Below, one piece after another: positions 33,720 through 47,800 of a stretch of DNA of 64,000 nucleotides. A program made the position numbers and the translations under genes. Position 1 is the first letter of the stretch; every line of letters begins with the position of its first letter. The DNA is from Tigriopus japonicus (Eukaryota > Arthropoda > Copepoda > Harpacticoida > Harpacticidae), in contig JAAGOF010000066.1 in NCBI GenBank assembly GCA_010645155.1, positions 213,844 to 277,843 on the forward strand. Direction: 5' to 3'. The notes under the pieces were generated by a model. It worked only from the letters and a program-made list of their open reading frames with translations, was not told the DNA's origin and ran no database searches.

Positions 33720-36101
33720 AAAATGGGCCGAGCAACTCAGCACAGCCAACAGCCTTGTTTTGCCACTGGTGGTATGATTTGAAACGCTCACTTGAGCAAC
33801 CTTTGTGCATGTCTCATTACAATCACTTTTGGTCATAAAATAACGAAATAAGATGTGCTGAAACCTTTGTTTAATCAGTTTCAAATTAAAAGCTTCTATT
33901 ATCCGCATTATTTACACTTGTGCTTGTTGATTCTTTGGCGTTTGCTGCTGTTACTAGTATCAAGTTGGCGCTGCTCTCCCATGAGCTCTTTAAAAAAAAA
34001 AGCAAGTGTCTTTTGTTTGTCTTGATACTGTAGCCTTTAATCCAATGTGTCCTTAAAGCCCTTGAGTGCTCTTAATTGAATGTATTTCAACACTTTAAAA
34101 GATCACCACAACGGGCTATATTCCATGAAATCTCCTGGATTGCCTCCAGTCAGGAATCGGATCTCCCTACGCCCGATTTCAGTTCCGGCAGACGGACTCA
34201 AATACCTTGAATGAGAAAGATGCCTGGTTACAAATATCAGTCACTTGGTCTCCTTCATAACATGCTACTCAATGTGAGGTCTAAATATGAAGGGTGCATA
34301 TTTCTGGTAATTAAAATAAAGGCCTTTTAGGCCTCATAAAATAAAACATAAAACCACTTGAAATGGAAAGTAAATAGGCAAATAAACAAAAAAAGACAAT
34401 TAAAATAAAAAAAAACATCTTGTTTTGGGGTCGAAATTTTCATGTCATTTTTAATTGCATTTTTTTCAGATTCTGGTTTGAAGGTCGAAATTTTTCTGGC
34501 TAATAATTTCCAATCGATTTTTTACCTCGTTTCGTTTTGATCGAAAATTGGGTTTCACAAATCAAACCTGCGTTATCAAACCATGGCAAAAAACACGATG
34601 AAATGGTAAATAAATAAATAGAACTAGCAATGTGATTTTTTAATATCACATTGCTCTTAACAAATATTGAGTGGATCGTTACAATAAACAGTAACAATAA
34701 GCCAATTTTGGGGCCTACAACTTCATTTGCCTGAAAACTGTACCACTATTAATTAAGATACAAGCAATGATGTATGTATGTATGTATGTATTTTCGTAAG
34801 GAAAAATCATGCAAAAAAAACTATTGCGTATATAAATGACAATTCGGTCCTTACGATGGTGATCCAAAAATCCAAAGGGATACATTACTTGGTCACCGAA
34901 AAAGAGAAAATAGGTGATAGGTAAGTTTCTTCTTTTAATCTGATACATTGAGTGAGAATCAATCTTTTTTTACAAAACTTCATGGACTTCATGGACTTCA
35001 GGCGAAGAATTTATAGTGATAAGTAAAAACGGCCAAAATATGCTTTTTATACACTTCAGCTCTTAAAACGAGTTCATAGGCATATCTTTTAAGTACATTC
35101 TGAGCTTTTGTGACATTTCGAAAAAAATCTGCTGAATTTGCAACAGTTATCCCAAAACATTAAATTGCCAAAAAATCCTTTAAGATTTGGCCAAACTTGT
35201 TTTTGGTTTCTTCGTGTTGTTTTAGTGACTTCGTACGTAAATCAGAATAGACAAGAATTACTTTCATCAAAACCAAGTACCTCACTCATTCATTTTACTA
35301 ATTCTACCATTCCTAATTTTAGCAAATTAGCTAAACCTTTTCTTTCAATAATAACTACATGTGAGTTATCTAAACTTCTTAAACTAGTCTCGATTGTTAT
35401 AATTAGGGAGCGGAAAAATACATTTTAGACTCCAAATATTTTCCATTTTTGAGCATTTTGAACACTTTTGTGATTCTGAGCGATTTTCTGATTGTTTGCA
35501 CACTTTTCTGAAAATTTATATTTTTCACGTGGATAGTTTTTTTTTGACTATTTATGGATTTTAGGAATAACTGGGGCTTCTCAAAATTTGCTCTTTAATT
35601 CTTGCTTTTTTCTTTTTATAAAAAATATAATTGTCTTTGGCAAGAGGCTGTAAACATTCATTCCTTTGGAAAAATCCCTTAAAAGGTGCCCTCGGATGTT
35701 CATAAACAATTGAAAAACCTACTGAATCGTTCTTTATAAACTTTCTTCCTGGATTTTGCTATCTTTTTTGTCGCAATCATCAATCAACCCTACATAACGT
35801 TTTAGAAGGGCTGAGCTTGACGATTTTTGGCTTCCCTTGATGTTGCCTTTCTCTTACTCAAATAGTTTTTGGAATGCCATGAGAATTGAATAGCAATCCA
35901 CAAAAATGAACAAAATGTGTTTGCCTTAAGTCCTAGGTTTACAAAATATTATTTTCCCTATTTTTAGAGCATATATTAGGCTATTGTGCATATATTAGAG
36001 CCCTGAAGCTTATTCTAGCCGTCTTTAGTTATCGGTCCTCCCAAACATTCTATTGTCAAACCAAAATTCTCACTGTATTAAAAAATAGCTAATCCTATTA
36101 C
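33720..36101. other. Downstream region of mRpS29, no exon identified
   Basis: 33940-33990 holds another P-type terminus fragment (CTCCCATGAGCTCTTTAA). An (ATGT)n microsatellite is at 34768-34790. The last exon of mRpS29 (phase 2 entry, roughly the C-terminal 40-50 residues of the family) should be on the minus strand below 36102, but I could not recognise it. Confidence 0.4.
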
Positions 36102-39100
36102 CGTTTATCCATGTAAAAATCAATCATGGTATCCAGTTCACTCTCAGTGAATTCAGGGAGTTCAATCGGAACAAATGGATGCATGGCATCCCAACCTTCC
36201 TTGCCTAACAAAGTGAAAGGGAAGCAAGATTTCTCTGAAGGAACCATGTTCTTCTGTTGTGGATACCACCATTGGCGTCCTTTCACCCTCTCATGCATCT
36301 CCTTCAAAACCAGTGATTTATCCACTGAGGCAAACAATATCTGATTCCGAGAGTCCTTCCTAAAAGATGGGACAATCATAAAATCCAATTAACTCAAGAG
36401 AGGATCTATTTTTGGACATACTGGAGGAGCTTCTTGAGGTTGTAGATGACACTGAGCTCATCATGGGTGCACATATTCTCCAGCATCTCTCTACTCAGCA
36501 TCTTTCGGCCAAAATCCTTAAAGTTTTTGCATACTGCGGTTTTGCCTTGATACAGTAAGTTGATTCCATCCACAATAACAGCTGTTTTCTTGGTACCAGC
36601 ATTGGAGTGGAGCTTCAGTTCTCTCATGAGCACATTTTGGCAATCACTACTGTACTTGGGACGATCCAGACCTTTAAGAACCACGTCCATTAACGGAGAG
36701 CCACTTGGTGTTGATTCTCTAAAAGTATTAGATTATAGGATTAATTATTGACATTATATGATTGGATATTCAAAAAGTGAAATGATACAAATTAAGAAAA
36801 AACTCCCGTCTAGCTCCACTTGAAATTAGCCCATTAAGGGACCCAAAAGCAGGGTTGGTCAAATGCATTCATGTTGAATAAAATACAAGAGGAACAGGGG
36901 GATGTTTTTGGGGTTAAATCAAAGAATCCCACAACAGCCTTTGCCTTTTAAACATAAGTTTAGCTTTTCTTGCTTGGTAACTTACTTCAATCAAAAATTT
37001 AGAAATATGTTTTTTTTTTTCTAAAGTTCATCAAAGAAGTTTAATAACATAATAAAAGTTCTGTAGATTTCAAACAATTGGATGCAAGTTTAAAATCCCA
37101 TAAAAATAAACATCACACGGAAGATAAAAAAGAATTCTACCCATTGACTTTTTTGCGGTTTATCCATTCCATTTTAGTTTCACAAACCAACCCTGAAACC
37201 CCCAAAAAGACACAAAGAACAATGAAAGCGAAGAAACTCAGTGTACAATAACATTATTTGGTTAAAAGGCGTTTTCAAATGAAACCTATAAAAGTACTTT
37301 GTATGCTAAATGCTTCTTACAAATTTGACAACCAAAAAGCCTCATGGTGGCGCTCTTCTTAAGTTTTCATTTTATGAGCGTTTTCATCCTTAGTGAACAA
37401 GATCTTCAAAGTAAGTTTCTTGATTTAAGATTTTCTAAATCAAAAGCGGGAGAATTTTGCGACCAAAACATCAGACATATGTTCTAAATATACTTGCATC
37501 AAACAAAACCAGCAGGATTCTTTTATAACTTACTTCTCTGACCACGTGTAGTCTTTGTGAGTTTGGAGTCCGTCTATTTTGGTTTGGTTTCGTTCATAAA
37601 AGTTTTGGAGGAAACTGCTCGAGTTTCCTAACAAGTCATAACGCCCAGGTTTGTACTCAGATTCCGTCAACTAGCAAAAACAAGAAAGATTAGCTTTTGA
37701 CAATGAACATGGATTCCAATACATTTCTTCTTATTTGCAAGTTTTTGCGAGTAGTGTGCAAGAATAAATGGGAAAAACTCGTGCTACTTTAAAAATGGAA
37801 ATTTCATCTGACATTGAAAAAGCTCATGAAGAACAAACAATGTGTTTGAAACATTGTTAACTTGTTATTGCTACTTTTGGGAAAGTTGCAAACTCGCCTC
37901 AATTTGCAAGTTTTTACTTCTTAAAGCTTAGTTAAAACTGCTTTGGAGTCTTCAAAATCAGTTTAAAAATGTTTTATCCCATGGTTCATTTCCATGATTT
38001 ATTTTTGGTTGACATACCCCTCGACAAATTTTTATTAAAAGTCAACAAGAAGAAATACAAACCTCGCGATATTTTGAAAGCCACGTCCGCAAGCTTCCAA
38101 AGTGTAAAACCACAACATCTGGGTCATTGATGACACGATGGTAGAAATACGACAGAAACACAGATTTCCCATGACCAGCCTGACCATAAGTGATAAACCT
38201 TAGAGGTTCCTTGAGGTTGTCCAACTTGACATTGCTAGAGTGGAAACAGGATTTTAATCCAAGCTCACAAATCCACCACTAGATGGCACTAGCAGGCAGG
38301 GTAAGGGAAACAGTCTTGGTCGCTTAAGATGCAGTTACACATCACATTTTATATCAGGGTTTGTGACAAACTTTGAAATCACAGATACAACTGTTCCATT
38401 GGCTTTTAAGGAGGTCTCCACAAGAGGTTGTATACATCTATGTGGTCAAAGTTCATCTCAAACTCAACATGAAACAAGCCACGTAGCGGCACCTGTGGAG
38501 AGTAGTTTGTACTAGAGCACAATGTTATTATAGTGCTCCAGTATGTACTAGTGATGGAAACAATCCAATCTCCAATCATATTCACGACAGCTTACCCAAC
38601 TAGGTCTACCAATTAACCTTCAGGATCTATCATTTGTCTGTTGAATGGTATGAGAAAATAGGCTTTCTTCTGAAGGTGAACGCAAGTGGCACCCCTTGAT
38701 TTATTCGTCTTTGGATCAGGGGTGCTATGTAGAAGGAATTTGCTTCTTGATTTTGCAAGATGGTGTACTATGTAAGGTGTGATGGCAAACCTCAAGTTAC
38801 CAAGCTTGCGTGAGAAAGATTGAAAGATTGGGTTTTTCCATCAGGAGTATGTACTTGTCTCCCTCTATCCTGCCATCTATTGGCGAATTAACATATCGCA
38901 ATTGAGTTGCTCTAAACCAGATAATCCAGGGCCCACATGTGGGATCAAAGACGGTCTTTGGTGGGCCCAGGAACAAGGGGGAATATCCAAAATAGTACAA
39001 GCTATCTATAGTATAGTACTCGTGGGCCGAAGGCTCTTGGATTGCTAATTTGTGGGCCCCTGACAACACATAACCAAATTTGGGGGCCTTGGCCCAAAAG

Positions 39101-42100
39101 TGGTTGATGACCCCTGCTCTAAACAATCCGATCTTCAACAAATTACTCTACTAGACCAAAGTTTAAAGCATAAAATATGCCCCATTTCAATGGCCCAGCC
39201 ATTAGTTTAGTGTTATTTGAGATTTTTGCCAAGAAATGATTTTAAGACCTGCGCATTTAATCAAGAAGCTTCAAAAAAGCCCAACAAACCAAGAATCGCA
39301 AGAGAGAAAAATGCAGCCAATGGTCGAAAAACATTATAGCAATAACATGAGTGTGGAACATCATGCAATTATTCTTTTTGGCATCATTTACTTAAACTGA
39401 TAGCATATTAAAATTTCGTTATAACTTGAATTCTCTGGGTTGATGGTGGCGACATCAACGGCAAGCATCTAAAGCTTCAAAAAAGAGCAACAACTTAACC
39501 AACTTGACGCTTATTTCGCACGACCTTCTTTGCCTTAAATGATTTTTAAAGGGTATTTTGTGTGTGGGTTGTCCATTATATTAATATTACTTATTTACAT
39601 ATTTATTACATGTCTTATACGTAATATTGTAGTACAAGAGGTATTATATTACATATGGAGCTAACAATTGCATTCTCTGTACATCTCTTGGGCAACATAT
39701 TCACTTGTTTTACCTTTTTTTCTTTTTCTGGCAGTGGATGTGAAAAGGCTTTAACAAATGAGACTTGTAACCAAACTAAAATCAATCCTTTTGAGATATC
39801 TCAAGAACAATTCCTCAAAGCCTAGGTGAGAAACAATATCTACAAGTTTTGCTCCTTCATTATTCATTTCCAAAACAATAGCTTTTTGTCAATTCATCAT
39901 TTTTGTCATTGTCATTTCGAACAAAAATTTTGGAAAAAAACTTGGATATTTGACATTGGAATTATATTCTTAGCCAAGGTTTAGAAGGTATCTTCCAAAA
40001 TTTGTACTGAAAAATAAGTAAATCAAATAAAAAACCAGGAGGTGGCGTTACTACTTATTTTTGTATCCATTTCTGAATCAAATTTTCTAACATTATTTTC
40101 AAAAATTATATTTGATCCCAAAACAACCTTGAAAATCCCGTTTTTTTGTGCTCAATTTTCCCCTAAAAAGTCTCCAAATGCATAAAAATGCAAAAAAGGT
40201 TTTTGCACCAAATTCCCAAGTAAAGTCATTTATCTATATAAATATAGCTCTATGCTTACTTAAGGATGTCGTTGACTTCAATGTATTGAGGCCGAACTAG
40301 AAGCGAATGTTCTTGCAAGGTGTGGCACCGTTCTTGGAATGACTTTGGAAAGAACGAGGCATAATGGCGAAGATCTTTGGACTCAGGATGAGCCAGTTCC
40401 CAAGGGACCTGAAAATATTTACCTTTTTTGAGCTCTCTTGCTTCACATTGCTGTTTTTTTTTTGTAATGGAAAAACAAGTAATTTAAAATGGTTCTAAAC
40501 TGAAACAAGATGGCCATATATCATACTTGGTAGATGTTGGAAAGAAAAGGTGGCAAAACTGAAGCAAAGAGACTCTTCATTATTTTACGTTTTTTTGTCT
40601 TGAAGCAACCGAGAAAAATGTCCTTTTGATGAGAGCAAGAAACCTCAAAAAAGCTTCTAGTATTCATTTATTTTATAAATTTAATGGCCAAGAAGGCCTT
40701 AACAAACAAATAAAAGTTATTAAGCATCTTCCTTCTTTTGCTTATCCATAGACATCTAAAAAGTACCATATTAAATTAAATTAAATTCAGAGAGTTGTGA
40801 GAAGAGCCTGGAAATGTTTTTTAGATATAAAATATTTTAAAAGTATTTCTCCGTTTTTGCTCCATTTTTTAATATTTTGACTGTTTTAAGGAAAAATAAA
40901 TATTTTCTCGAATAGTGTCAGAAAAAATATTTTAGGCAATATTGAGGAAAATAAATGAATTACCAATCCTCAAGAGGGCTTACCCAAAATATAAAAATTT
41001 CTACAAATATCATTTGTTTTGAGATTAGACATTTACAACCCCAACTACTGTCAAACACGAAAACAATGCGCCATCTATTGAGGCAAACGGAAAATTGTAT
41101 TGTTAAAACACTTTCATGTTAAGTTTGCCTCCAAACACGGTCAAATGCATCAAATTCACCAAAAACAAATTTGGAGAATCAGTACACACAAACAAAAATA
41201 CCAAATAATGGCGTTTTCAAAAAATATTTCTTAAATAACCGGCTTTTTTCAAATATTTAGCAAATATCTAGGGCTTTTGCATTAAAAAAATATGTATGGT
41301 ATATCATAACACTTTTTTGCAAACATTTTTCCGGGCCCTGATTATGAGTGATTATAAATTATCCTGGACCCTGGCCCTTAAATTCCGGATATATTCAAAT
41401 GAATTCAAGAAACTTGATTGCTACTCTGGCTCTCATCAAAAAAAGGACACTCAGTTTTTGCTTCAAGACTGAGATAAATGTTATAAAAAGAACAGTCTAC
41501 TTTTCCTCACTTTTAAGACAGAATTGCATCTTCATTGTCCATTGCTAAAATTTTGCCATATTGTTTATTCAATAGCAAAATGTCCATTTCACTTAAATTT
41601 ACGTTTGTTTGAAATATGCACTACTTCTGAGGTACAAACTATTGCTTTTAGTGTTGTTTTCCCAAACTCTGATTTTTCAAACTCTGATCTTGCTATACAA
41701 ATTTGTTGTTCTTGCCACCTCTCCTTTTGGTAGACATCATTGAAACAGAAATTGCCAATATTTCCAACATTTATGAAAAAATAGAGTTGCCACTTGAACT
41801 CCATATGGTTCTGGATCATTTCTTTGAATTGTGTACAATTGTCAAAATTTGTAATATGAATCAAGATGGGGGGCTATGCATGGCATCATCAGTTTTTTCT
41901 AAGGGTTCAAGAAGCTTTTTTTCTGGCTTTGTTTGTAACCCTGAGTTCCACCATTATCCAGAAGTGGGCATCTATAACAGCTCTTAAAGTCCCATAATTA
42001 GAATTGGAGCGATTAGACAGTTCAAACGGTATCCAAAGAATTTCTGTCCAAACTAGTTGAAGGTTTTGAGTAACACCACCTAAAAAAATTTTTGGAGGGT

Positions 42101-43151
42101 GTTGAGGGGAAAAAGTAAAATATTTTTTTCTTCACCATAAGTGGAAAGCTTAAAAAAAATTGATTAATGAATTAATTTCAAGGTTCTTGATCAATGTGGC
42201 CTTTTAAATTGAATTGGAGTTATAAAAAACTTTCTAGACTCCAGTCTTTGAAATAGAGCTTTTGATTCAGAGAATATGTGCAAAGTTTATAAGACTCTGG
42301 AAGTGGGTTTGCTTTTCTGAGAATCAAAATAGTTCAAAATGCAAGCTTAACCATCCAAACATCATAATCAAACAATTTTAGGCAAAGTGTTGAAAAATCA
42401 CAACAAAAATGTTCTTTTAAAAAACCTACTATTTCACAAACGAGTAGCTCAATCGATAGATGGCGTTAATAAAACTATTATTTCAAAGTTGGTGACGTTT
42501 CCTTGAAAACGTCCATAGATTAAAAACTGTTTGATCTTTAGAGCTATTGGGTCCTTTAAGGAGCAGCTGACTGGGAGGTCACAATACATAAGACTGGGAG
42601 GTCACCTTAGTAATACAGCTCCAGAAATTGCACCCTGAGACAAACATGTGATCCATTTTCGAGCTTCTAAAGGTATATTGGACACATTAGAACAGAAATT
42701 TTTTGAATCAAAGCTCAAAGGTTGCACGTTTTTTCCATTTCATTGGTTGCGCTTGAAGGACTCAATGCGGTCCTTTAACGAACAGCTGACTGGAAGGTCA
42801 CAGGGTCACAGTACATAAGACTGGGAGGTCACCATACTAATACAGCTCCCAAAATTGTAACTTGACACAAAAGTTTGACCCATTTTCGAACTTCTCAAAA
42901 AATACTGGACACGTAAAACCAGAAATTTTTGTCACGAAACTCGAAGGTTGCACGTGTTTTCTATTTCAGTGGTTGCGCTTAAAGGACTCTATACTTACTG
43001 TGTAAATCCTGCCTGCATGGCTTTTATCGTGATGTAAAGGGTTGTTTTGATTAGTCCGATAATAGTCTATTGGCGTTTTGGCCACACTAGCGCAATGGCG
43101 AATGGCCCACGGACATTGGAGTATCTTAAACCCTTTCGATAAGGCCATCAT
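36102..43151 (-). CDS. mRpS29: Small ribosomal subunit protein mS29 (DAP3), 6 exons, C-terminal exon missing
   Basis: Minus-strand exons: 43151-42999, 40408-40260, 38234-38063, 37670-37534, 36718-36422 and 36359-36102. Junction phases 0, 2, 0, 2, 2 all agree, and the last donor (AAACG/GTAATA) is phase 2. DAP3/mS29 is a GTP-binding P-loop protein of the mitochondrial small ribosomal subunit. The start MMALSKGFKILQCPWAIRHC is basic and hydrophobic, as expected for mitochondrial import. Family landmarks: GRIYT/VPWEL, the Walker A motif YGQAGHGKSVFLSY, YTWSEKESTPSGSPL (human has a similar RESTEKGSPL), the Walker B-like AVIVDGINLLY, and FTLLGKEGWDAMHPFVPIEL, a strongly conserved block. The ATG at 43151-43149 is the first of two tandem Met codons. 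Intron 1 holds a 220-bp tandem duplication next to the donor, and intron 2 holds a hAT MITE and a P-derived fragment. The final exon was not located. Confidence 0.93.
38918..39116. mobile_element. hAT-type MITE, TSD CTCTAAAC
   Basis: Same GGGCCCAC-rich family as 4870-5118. The right end inverse is CAGGGGTCATCAACC and the left end is decayed (CAGATAATCCAGGGCCC). The exact 8-bp repeat CTCTAAAC flanks (38910-38917 and 39117-39124). It lies in intron 2 of mRpS29. Confidence 0.88.
39255..39490. repeat. P-derived MITE fragment without ends
   Basis: AAGCTTCAAAAAAGCCCAACAAACC, AGAGAGAAAAATGCAG and GTTGATGGTGGCGAC follow in the same order as in 63640-63850 and 31220-31440, but the GAAGCTCATGGG termini are absent. 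(Motifs are quoted in pieces.) Lies in intron 2 of mRpS29. Confidence 0.75.
39700..40220. repeat. Partial copy of the TA-flanked 828-bp element
   Basis: GGATGTGAAAAGGCTTTAAC and TTCATTATTCATTTCCAAAAC match 49065-49155. TTGATCCCAAAACAACC and CACCAAATTCCCAAG match 49490-49684. The left end is not identifiable. Confidence 0.6.
42549..42990. repeat. 220-bp tandem duplication in mRpS29 intron 1
   Basis: GGTCCTTTAAGGAGCAGCTG (42549) and GGTCCTTTAACGAACAGCTG (42769) begin two units sharing ACATAAGACTGGGAGGTCAC, CATTTTCGA and GGTTGCACG. The second unit ends beside the exon 1 donor. Confidence 0.85.
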
Positions 43152-44830
43152 GGTGTCGAATTGAATCAACCAATTTCACACCGTTTGCTAGACAAGCTCT
43201 TTTAGAAGCACATGTTGGTAAACAAAATACTCGTTGTGAATTGAACTCGCTAGATGGCGCTCAAAGGGTTTAAGCGTTTCCGTTAGTTCAATCAGAGGAA
43301 AGTGAAAATTATTCATTCGATCCAAGGTAGACTCATTTATACAATAGAAATACATTTTTATATCAATTCTCCAGTTTATCATTTTTTTCGGCAGATATCG
43401 TGGTTGTATTGACAATTTGTTATAGTTGAAACAAAGCTATTTTAGCTCAATTGGTCACCTTGCGGGTCAGGATTGCCAGAAGACCGAATTCCTTGCCATT
43501 TTGTTAGGGAAATGCAGTGTGAATGAACCCTCCTTGATCTTGGGATAAACGATGGTAATATTGATTTTTGTGAGAGTAGGATGAAAAAACCACCAATACG
43601 TTCCAATACTGACCATGTTCAAACGTTTACCGTCTATTTTGACTCTTAAAAACCTTCTAAAAAACGATCCACCATAAAAATATATATTTCACGATGACAT
43701 GCTGAAAACAGAACCTAACTCGGATTTACCTTACTATTAAGAGGGCTCATATAGAATCTTTAAGTTTAAGCTTATCCTTAATTCATGAATCTTCCATGCA
43801 TGGGTCAATCAATGACTTACGGTAAAAGTAATTAATGATAACATCCAATTTTACAATTTTGATTGCTTTGCTTTTTCAAAATGTTATTTACCTTCAAATT
43901 TTAATTAAGATTCCTTCATTTTCAGTTTCACAGTAAATGAAAGTAAATTACATTTTCTTATTTCTTCTGGAGACCAACTTGGCAACCGGAAAAGTGAAAT
44001 AACCGGGTCCAACTTTATTCTTAAATGCCCAGTGTGAAATTAGATAAATGTCGTCGTTCTTGACCACATTATTAACATAATGACCGAAATGATTAAAAAA
44101 CACAAGAATAAATTCTTGAAAAACGTCGAATCAATTTGAAATGACATTGAAATAAAACAAGTTTCAAGACATCAGAGGTTTGAGATTGTTTTCTTGTGGG
44201 AAGGGAAGAAGCACAAAAGAATGTAAATTTTGCATTGCAAAATCTCCATTTTACCTTTGGTTCCTAGTTTTTCCCTATTTAATTGATAATTGGATCAAAT
44301 TTATGCATCTGGCTGGCAAAAAGTATTACCCTAAACTGCACCATTCAAAACGTCCCAACATTTATTCTTTTGTGAACAGGATTTTGATAATTGCAGAGCA
44401 ATGAAATAGGAACGTTCATTTGATATTATCAGTCAAGCTATTAGTAGATATTTCATTTCTTTCTGTTTTGAACAAAATCCTGTTAAAGTTATTCGTAGCA
44501 AGAGTATTGGCCAAAAGTGGCCAAGTAGATTCCTCTAAACATGGCAACCCTCTCTATCTTTGAATGTGACAGTTGATCCCTATTTGCTGGCCAACTTAGG
44601 CAGAGCTTGGTTACTGAGCAGCTGTTCTGCTTGACTATCAGCTGTTTTCATAGCTTAGCTTTATTGATGACGTCTCATAGTAGGGGCAAAACTAGGAGGA
44701 AACAGCTAATGCAGTGACCTCTAGGGAAATTCATCACCAACTAATCTCCTTGCAACAGGACTGTTGGTCAACAAAATTGCGCATGAAGTGAAGTGTAGTG
44801 ACGTGAGGATAAAAACAAAGCACTTAAATC
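43152..44830. promoter_or_regulatory. Divergent intergenic region between mRpS29 and the LRR gene
   Basis: 1.68 kb separating two start codons facing away from each other, so it should hold both promoters. No confident TATA box or other element can be assigned. A CTAGATGGCGC word (similar to the CTCF-site core) is at 43251-43261. Otherwise AT-rich. Confidence 0.4.
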
Positions 44831-47800
44831 ATGCCCCGCCCGGTGGTACCGCCCAATTTGTACACTCTAGCATTAAGGGACAATGCTCGGATGCTCTATC
44901 GAGGATTGCGAGCTTTGGATCAGCTATGGAAACCACCCAAAATGACTTTAAATACCTTTAGGTAGGAGGGGCTCATTGGATTTGATTCAATAAAACCATT
45001 TATTTGGAATGAAGAAGAGACAAAAAATGACGGAGATCAAGTGCTCATTTGATAAGTATACTAGTCGTATTTAACATGATATGCTCATTGTTTCAAAGTT
45101 TTTGTTTCAACTTTTGAATGAAGATATTTTTATGTAAATTAGTGTATAAATATGTGAGGTACTCTTTTTCACAGGGAAAGACAAATGAAAAAAATGGATC
45201 AAAATATCTTTGCTCGATAATTTCACCATTTTATTTCCGATGCAACTTGTAACAACAAAAATATGATGCAGTATTGGTGCGTGTTTTATCATCGAAGTTA
45301 TATTTAGTTTACCAACAATTTAGAATTGGAAGGTCTGAACGCTTCTTGAGTTTAGTCTTGATTATGAACAAAATTTATTAGGTTATCTATTTTCTTAAAT
45401 GACTTAAATGCTTTCAAAAGCCAATTTGACGCAGTTTAAAAAGCAAGAATAGTGTATCCGTTTTTAGTCTGTGAGCCACGAGGGATGTTCCTTGTTCCTT
45501 GGTGAAAAGAACAAGAATAATGATATTTTTGGGTTTAAAATCCAAAAACTCGACAAAAATGAAGCACAGCAATTTTAAGAGAAAAAGAAAGTGGGAAACC
45601 GACAGATCTTCACGTATCTCCTTGCTCCACTTCATTTTACTACAATTTTGGTAATCAAAAGGGAGCAGATTTTTAGCTGGTGAAAACGACAAAAAAGTGT
45701 GCGATTTGGTCAACTTTTTTTTCGACAATGTAATTGGTGAAATAGTCCAAAAATGCCAAAATGGTCGGGAAAGAGTAAAAATATTTGGTCAAATAGTTGA
45801 AAGTTCATGATTTTACGGTGTAATTTGAACATCTGCGGGCCTATTTAAAGGAATTTTTGTGCAGGAATGAATGTATAAAAATACCGTGTCGTCGTACAGA
45901 CAGTTTTAATTTAAAAAATTAGAAATAAGCAAGAGTTTGATTATCAAGTTGGAGAAGCTCAAATTTCTAAAAGGTAAGAAAATATGCCGTCTTTTCCTTT
46001 CATTCATGAAAATCGATAAGAACTTCAGAAAATGTCAAAAACAGGCAAAATATCCGTGAAAAAGGGAATTAAAGTTCGCAAAATGGATGGAAAAATGGCT
46101 CAAAATTACAAAATAGTTCAAAATACTAAAAGCAGGAAAACAGAATTGTAAAATTTTAGTTAAAATTTAAAATTGAATCCCTGGTAATGATGTCTAAGAA
46201 ATATAACTCATATTTTTGCATGTTAAAGTGAAAAAAGTACCTGCCCTTTATATCACTGACCTGTTCAACACACAATCCACCCACTCGAAGTGTTATGAAG
46301 CGTTGTAAATCAACACTTTAGCTTATAAATGGATTACTAAAAACGTAACCTTAACCATAGACCTCGAATATTTTTACTCAGCTGTCGCTTGGGTCAAGTG
46401 GATTCCAAGGATATTAATGATATATCGTTTCGCTCAATTTTAGGTCTCCCTCTGGATCTCCCCACAACTTGAGCACCTCTCAAATATTACCTCCATTAAG
46501 CTCAGAAGAAGAACAAGAAGAACAGCAGCGATTGAAGATGGTCCAAGTGATCAGGGATTGGTTGATGCAAACGCCCACTTTGGTCATGGAGGAGCTCATT
46601 GCTTCAGTAATTATTGTTATTAAATAGTGCTTTAAAGTTTAAACGAAGGAAGTAAGGAACAATTCAATAGATGATTGTGGCTGAAGTAGTACCACTGTAA
46701 TTTATGAGGATGGAGTCACTGAGATTCCTACTATTATTCTGGTCTTTCAGTTTAGTTAACAATCCCATCTCTTGTACTTGTTTGTACTCCTTCTAAATCT
46801 TGCAGCAGAAGAAACCTCCAAAAAAAGTTAAATAACGAAAAAATATTATTTTCAGAGAGTGATATGCATGAAACAATCATTATTAAGGTTCTATTCCCCA
46901 GAAAAGTGTGTTACACCTATTTGAATACATTTGTTTTCTTCAACACTAATCAATTAAGTAAAATCTTTGTGAAAGAAGAAAAATAATCCCACTCTCAAGC
47001 AATAAAAATGACAGCTTGTGGGGGTAAACAAGTCATTCTTGAAAGATGAATGATTAAATTGAACTAACAAATCCGCCAATAGATGGTATGAAGGAGGGAG
47101 ACAAGAACTAAACTCTCAACTTTCACGATTTCCCCTTTACTTGCACTCCCTTTCAGTGCCATCTATGGGTGAGTTTGGAAGCTTGGATTAAACTCCTCTA
47201 TAGAGAGGTGGACAGTTCCTCAAATCGGCACTAGGACGCCACCTGGTTTTAGTGTTTCCAGTTTTTTAGGTGGTGACTTTCCTGCAGCGCCATTTCAGAT
47301 AATGCAATGCTCTGCCTTTTTGGTGGTCAGTTACTGTACCATGCCAACTCAAATTTAGTGTTGGATGCAAGACGTAGAAACCAAAAACTTTGAATAATTT
47401 CTGTTCATAATGAGTAATTTTGAGTTGTGGGTTTTGGAGAGACTGGAAAAGCTTTGATCATGGTAGTTTTTGCAACGATTGTGGCGCAGCCTGAGCAGCC
47501 TACAAAGCTCAAAAATCGTGCCAGTCCTTTACACGTCTCTATTGCATGGAGGGTGGTGAAAAACGGTAATTTGAGAAATGAAGTTACAAAACTACGTTTT
47601 GCTTAACGCAGAAAAAAAGTGGCCTCTGTTTTCCATCCCCTTTTTAGACCAAATTGGGCTTTCAAAAAGGCGAGCCAAACAAACATGTTAACAGTATTTT
47701 TTAGTGTTAGAAGGGGAAATTTGCTTGTCCTTGGAAAAAAAATTTGGGCATTTTAATCTTTGTTTTATTTTAACTAAACTGAATGCTTTGTGGGTGGCAT

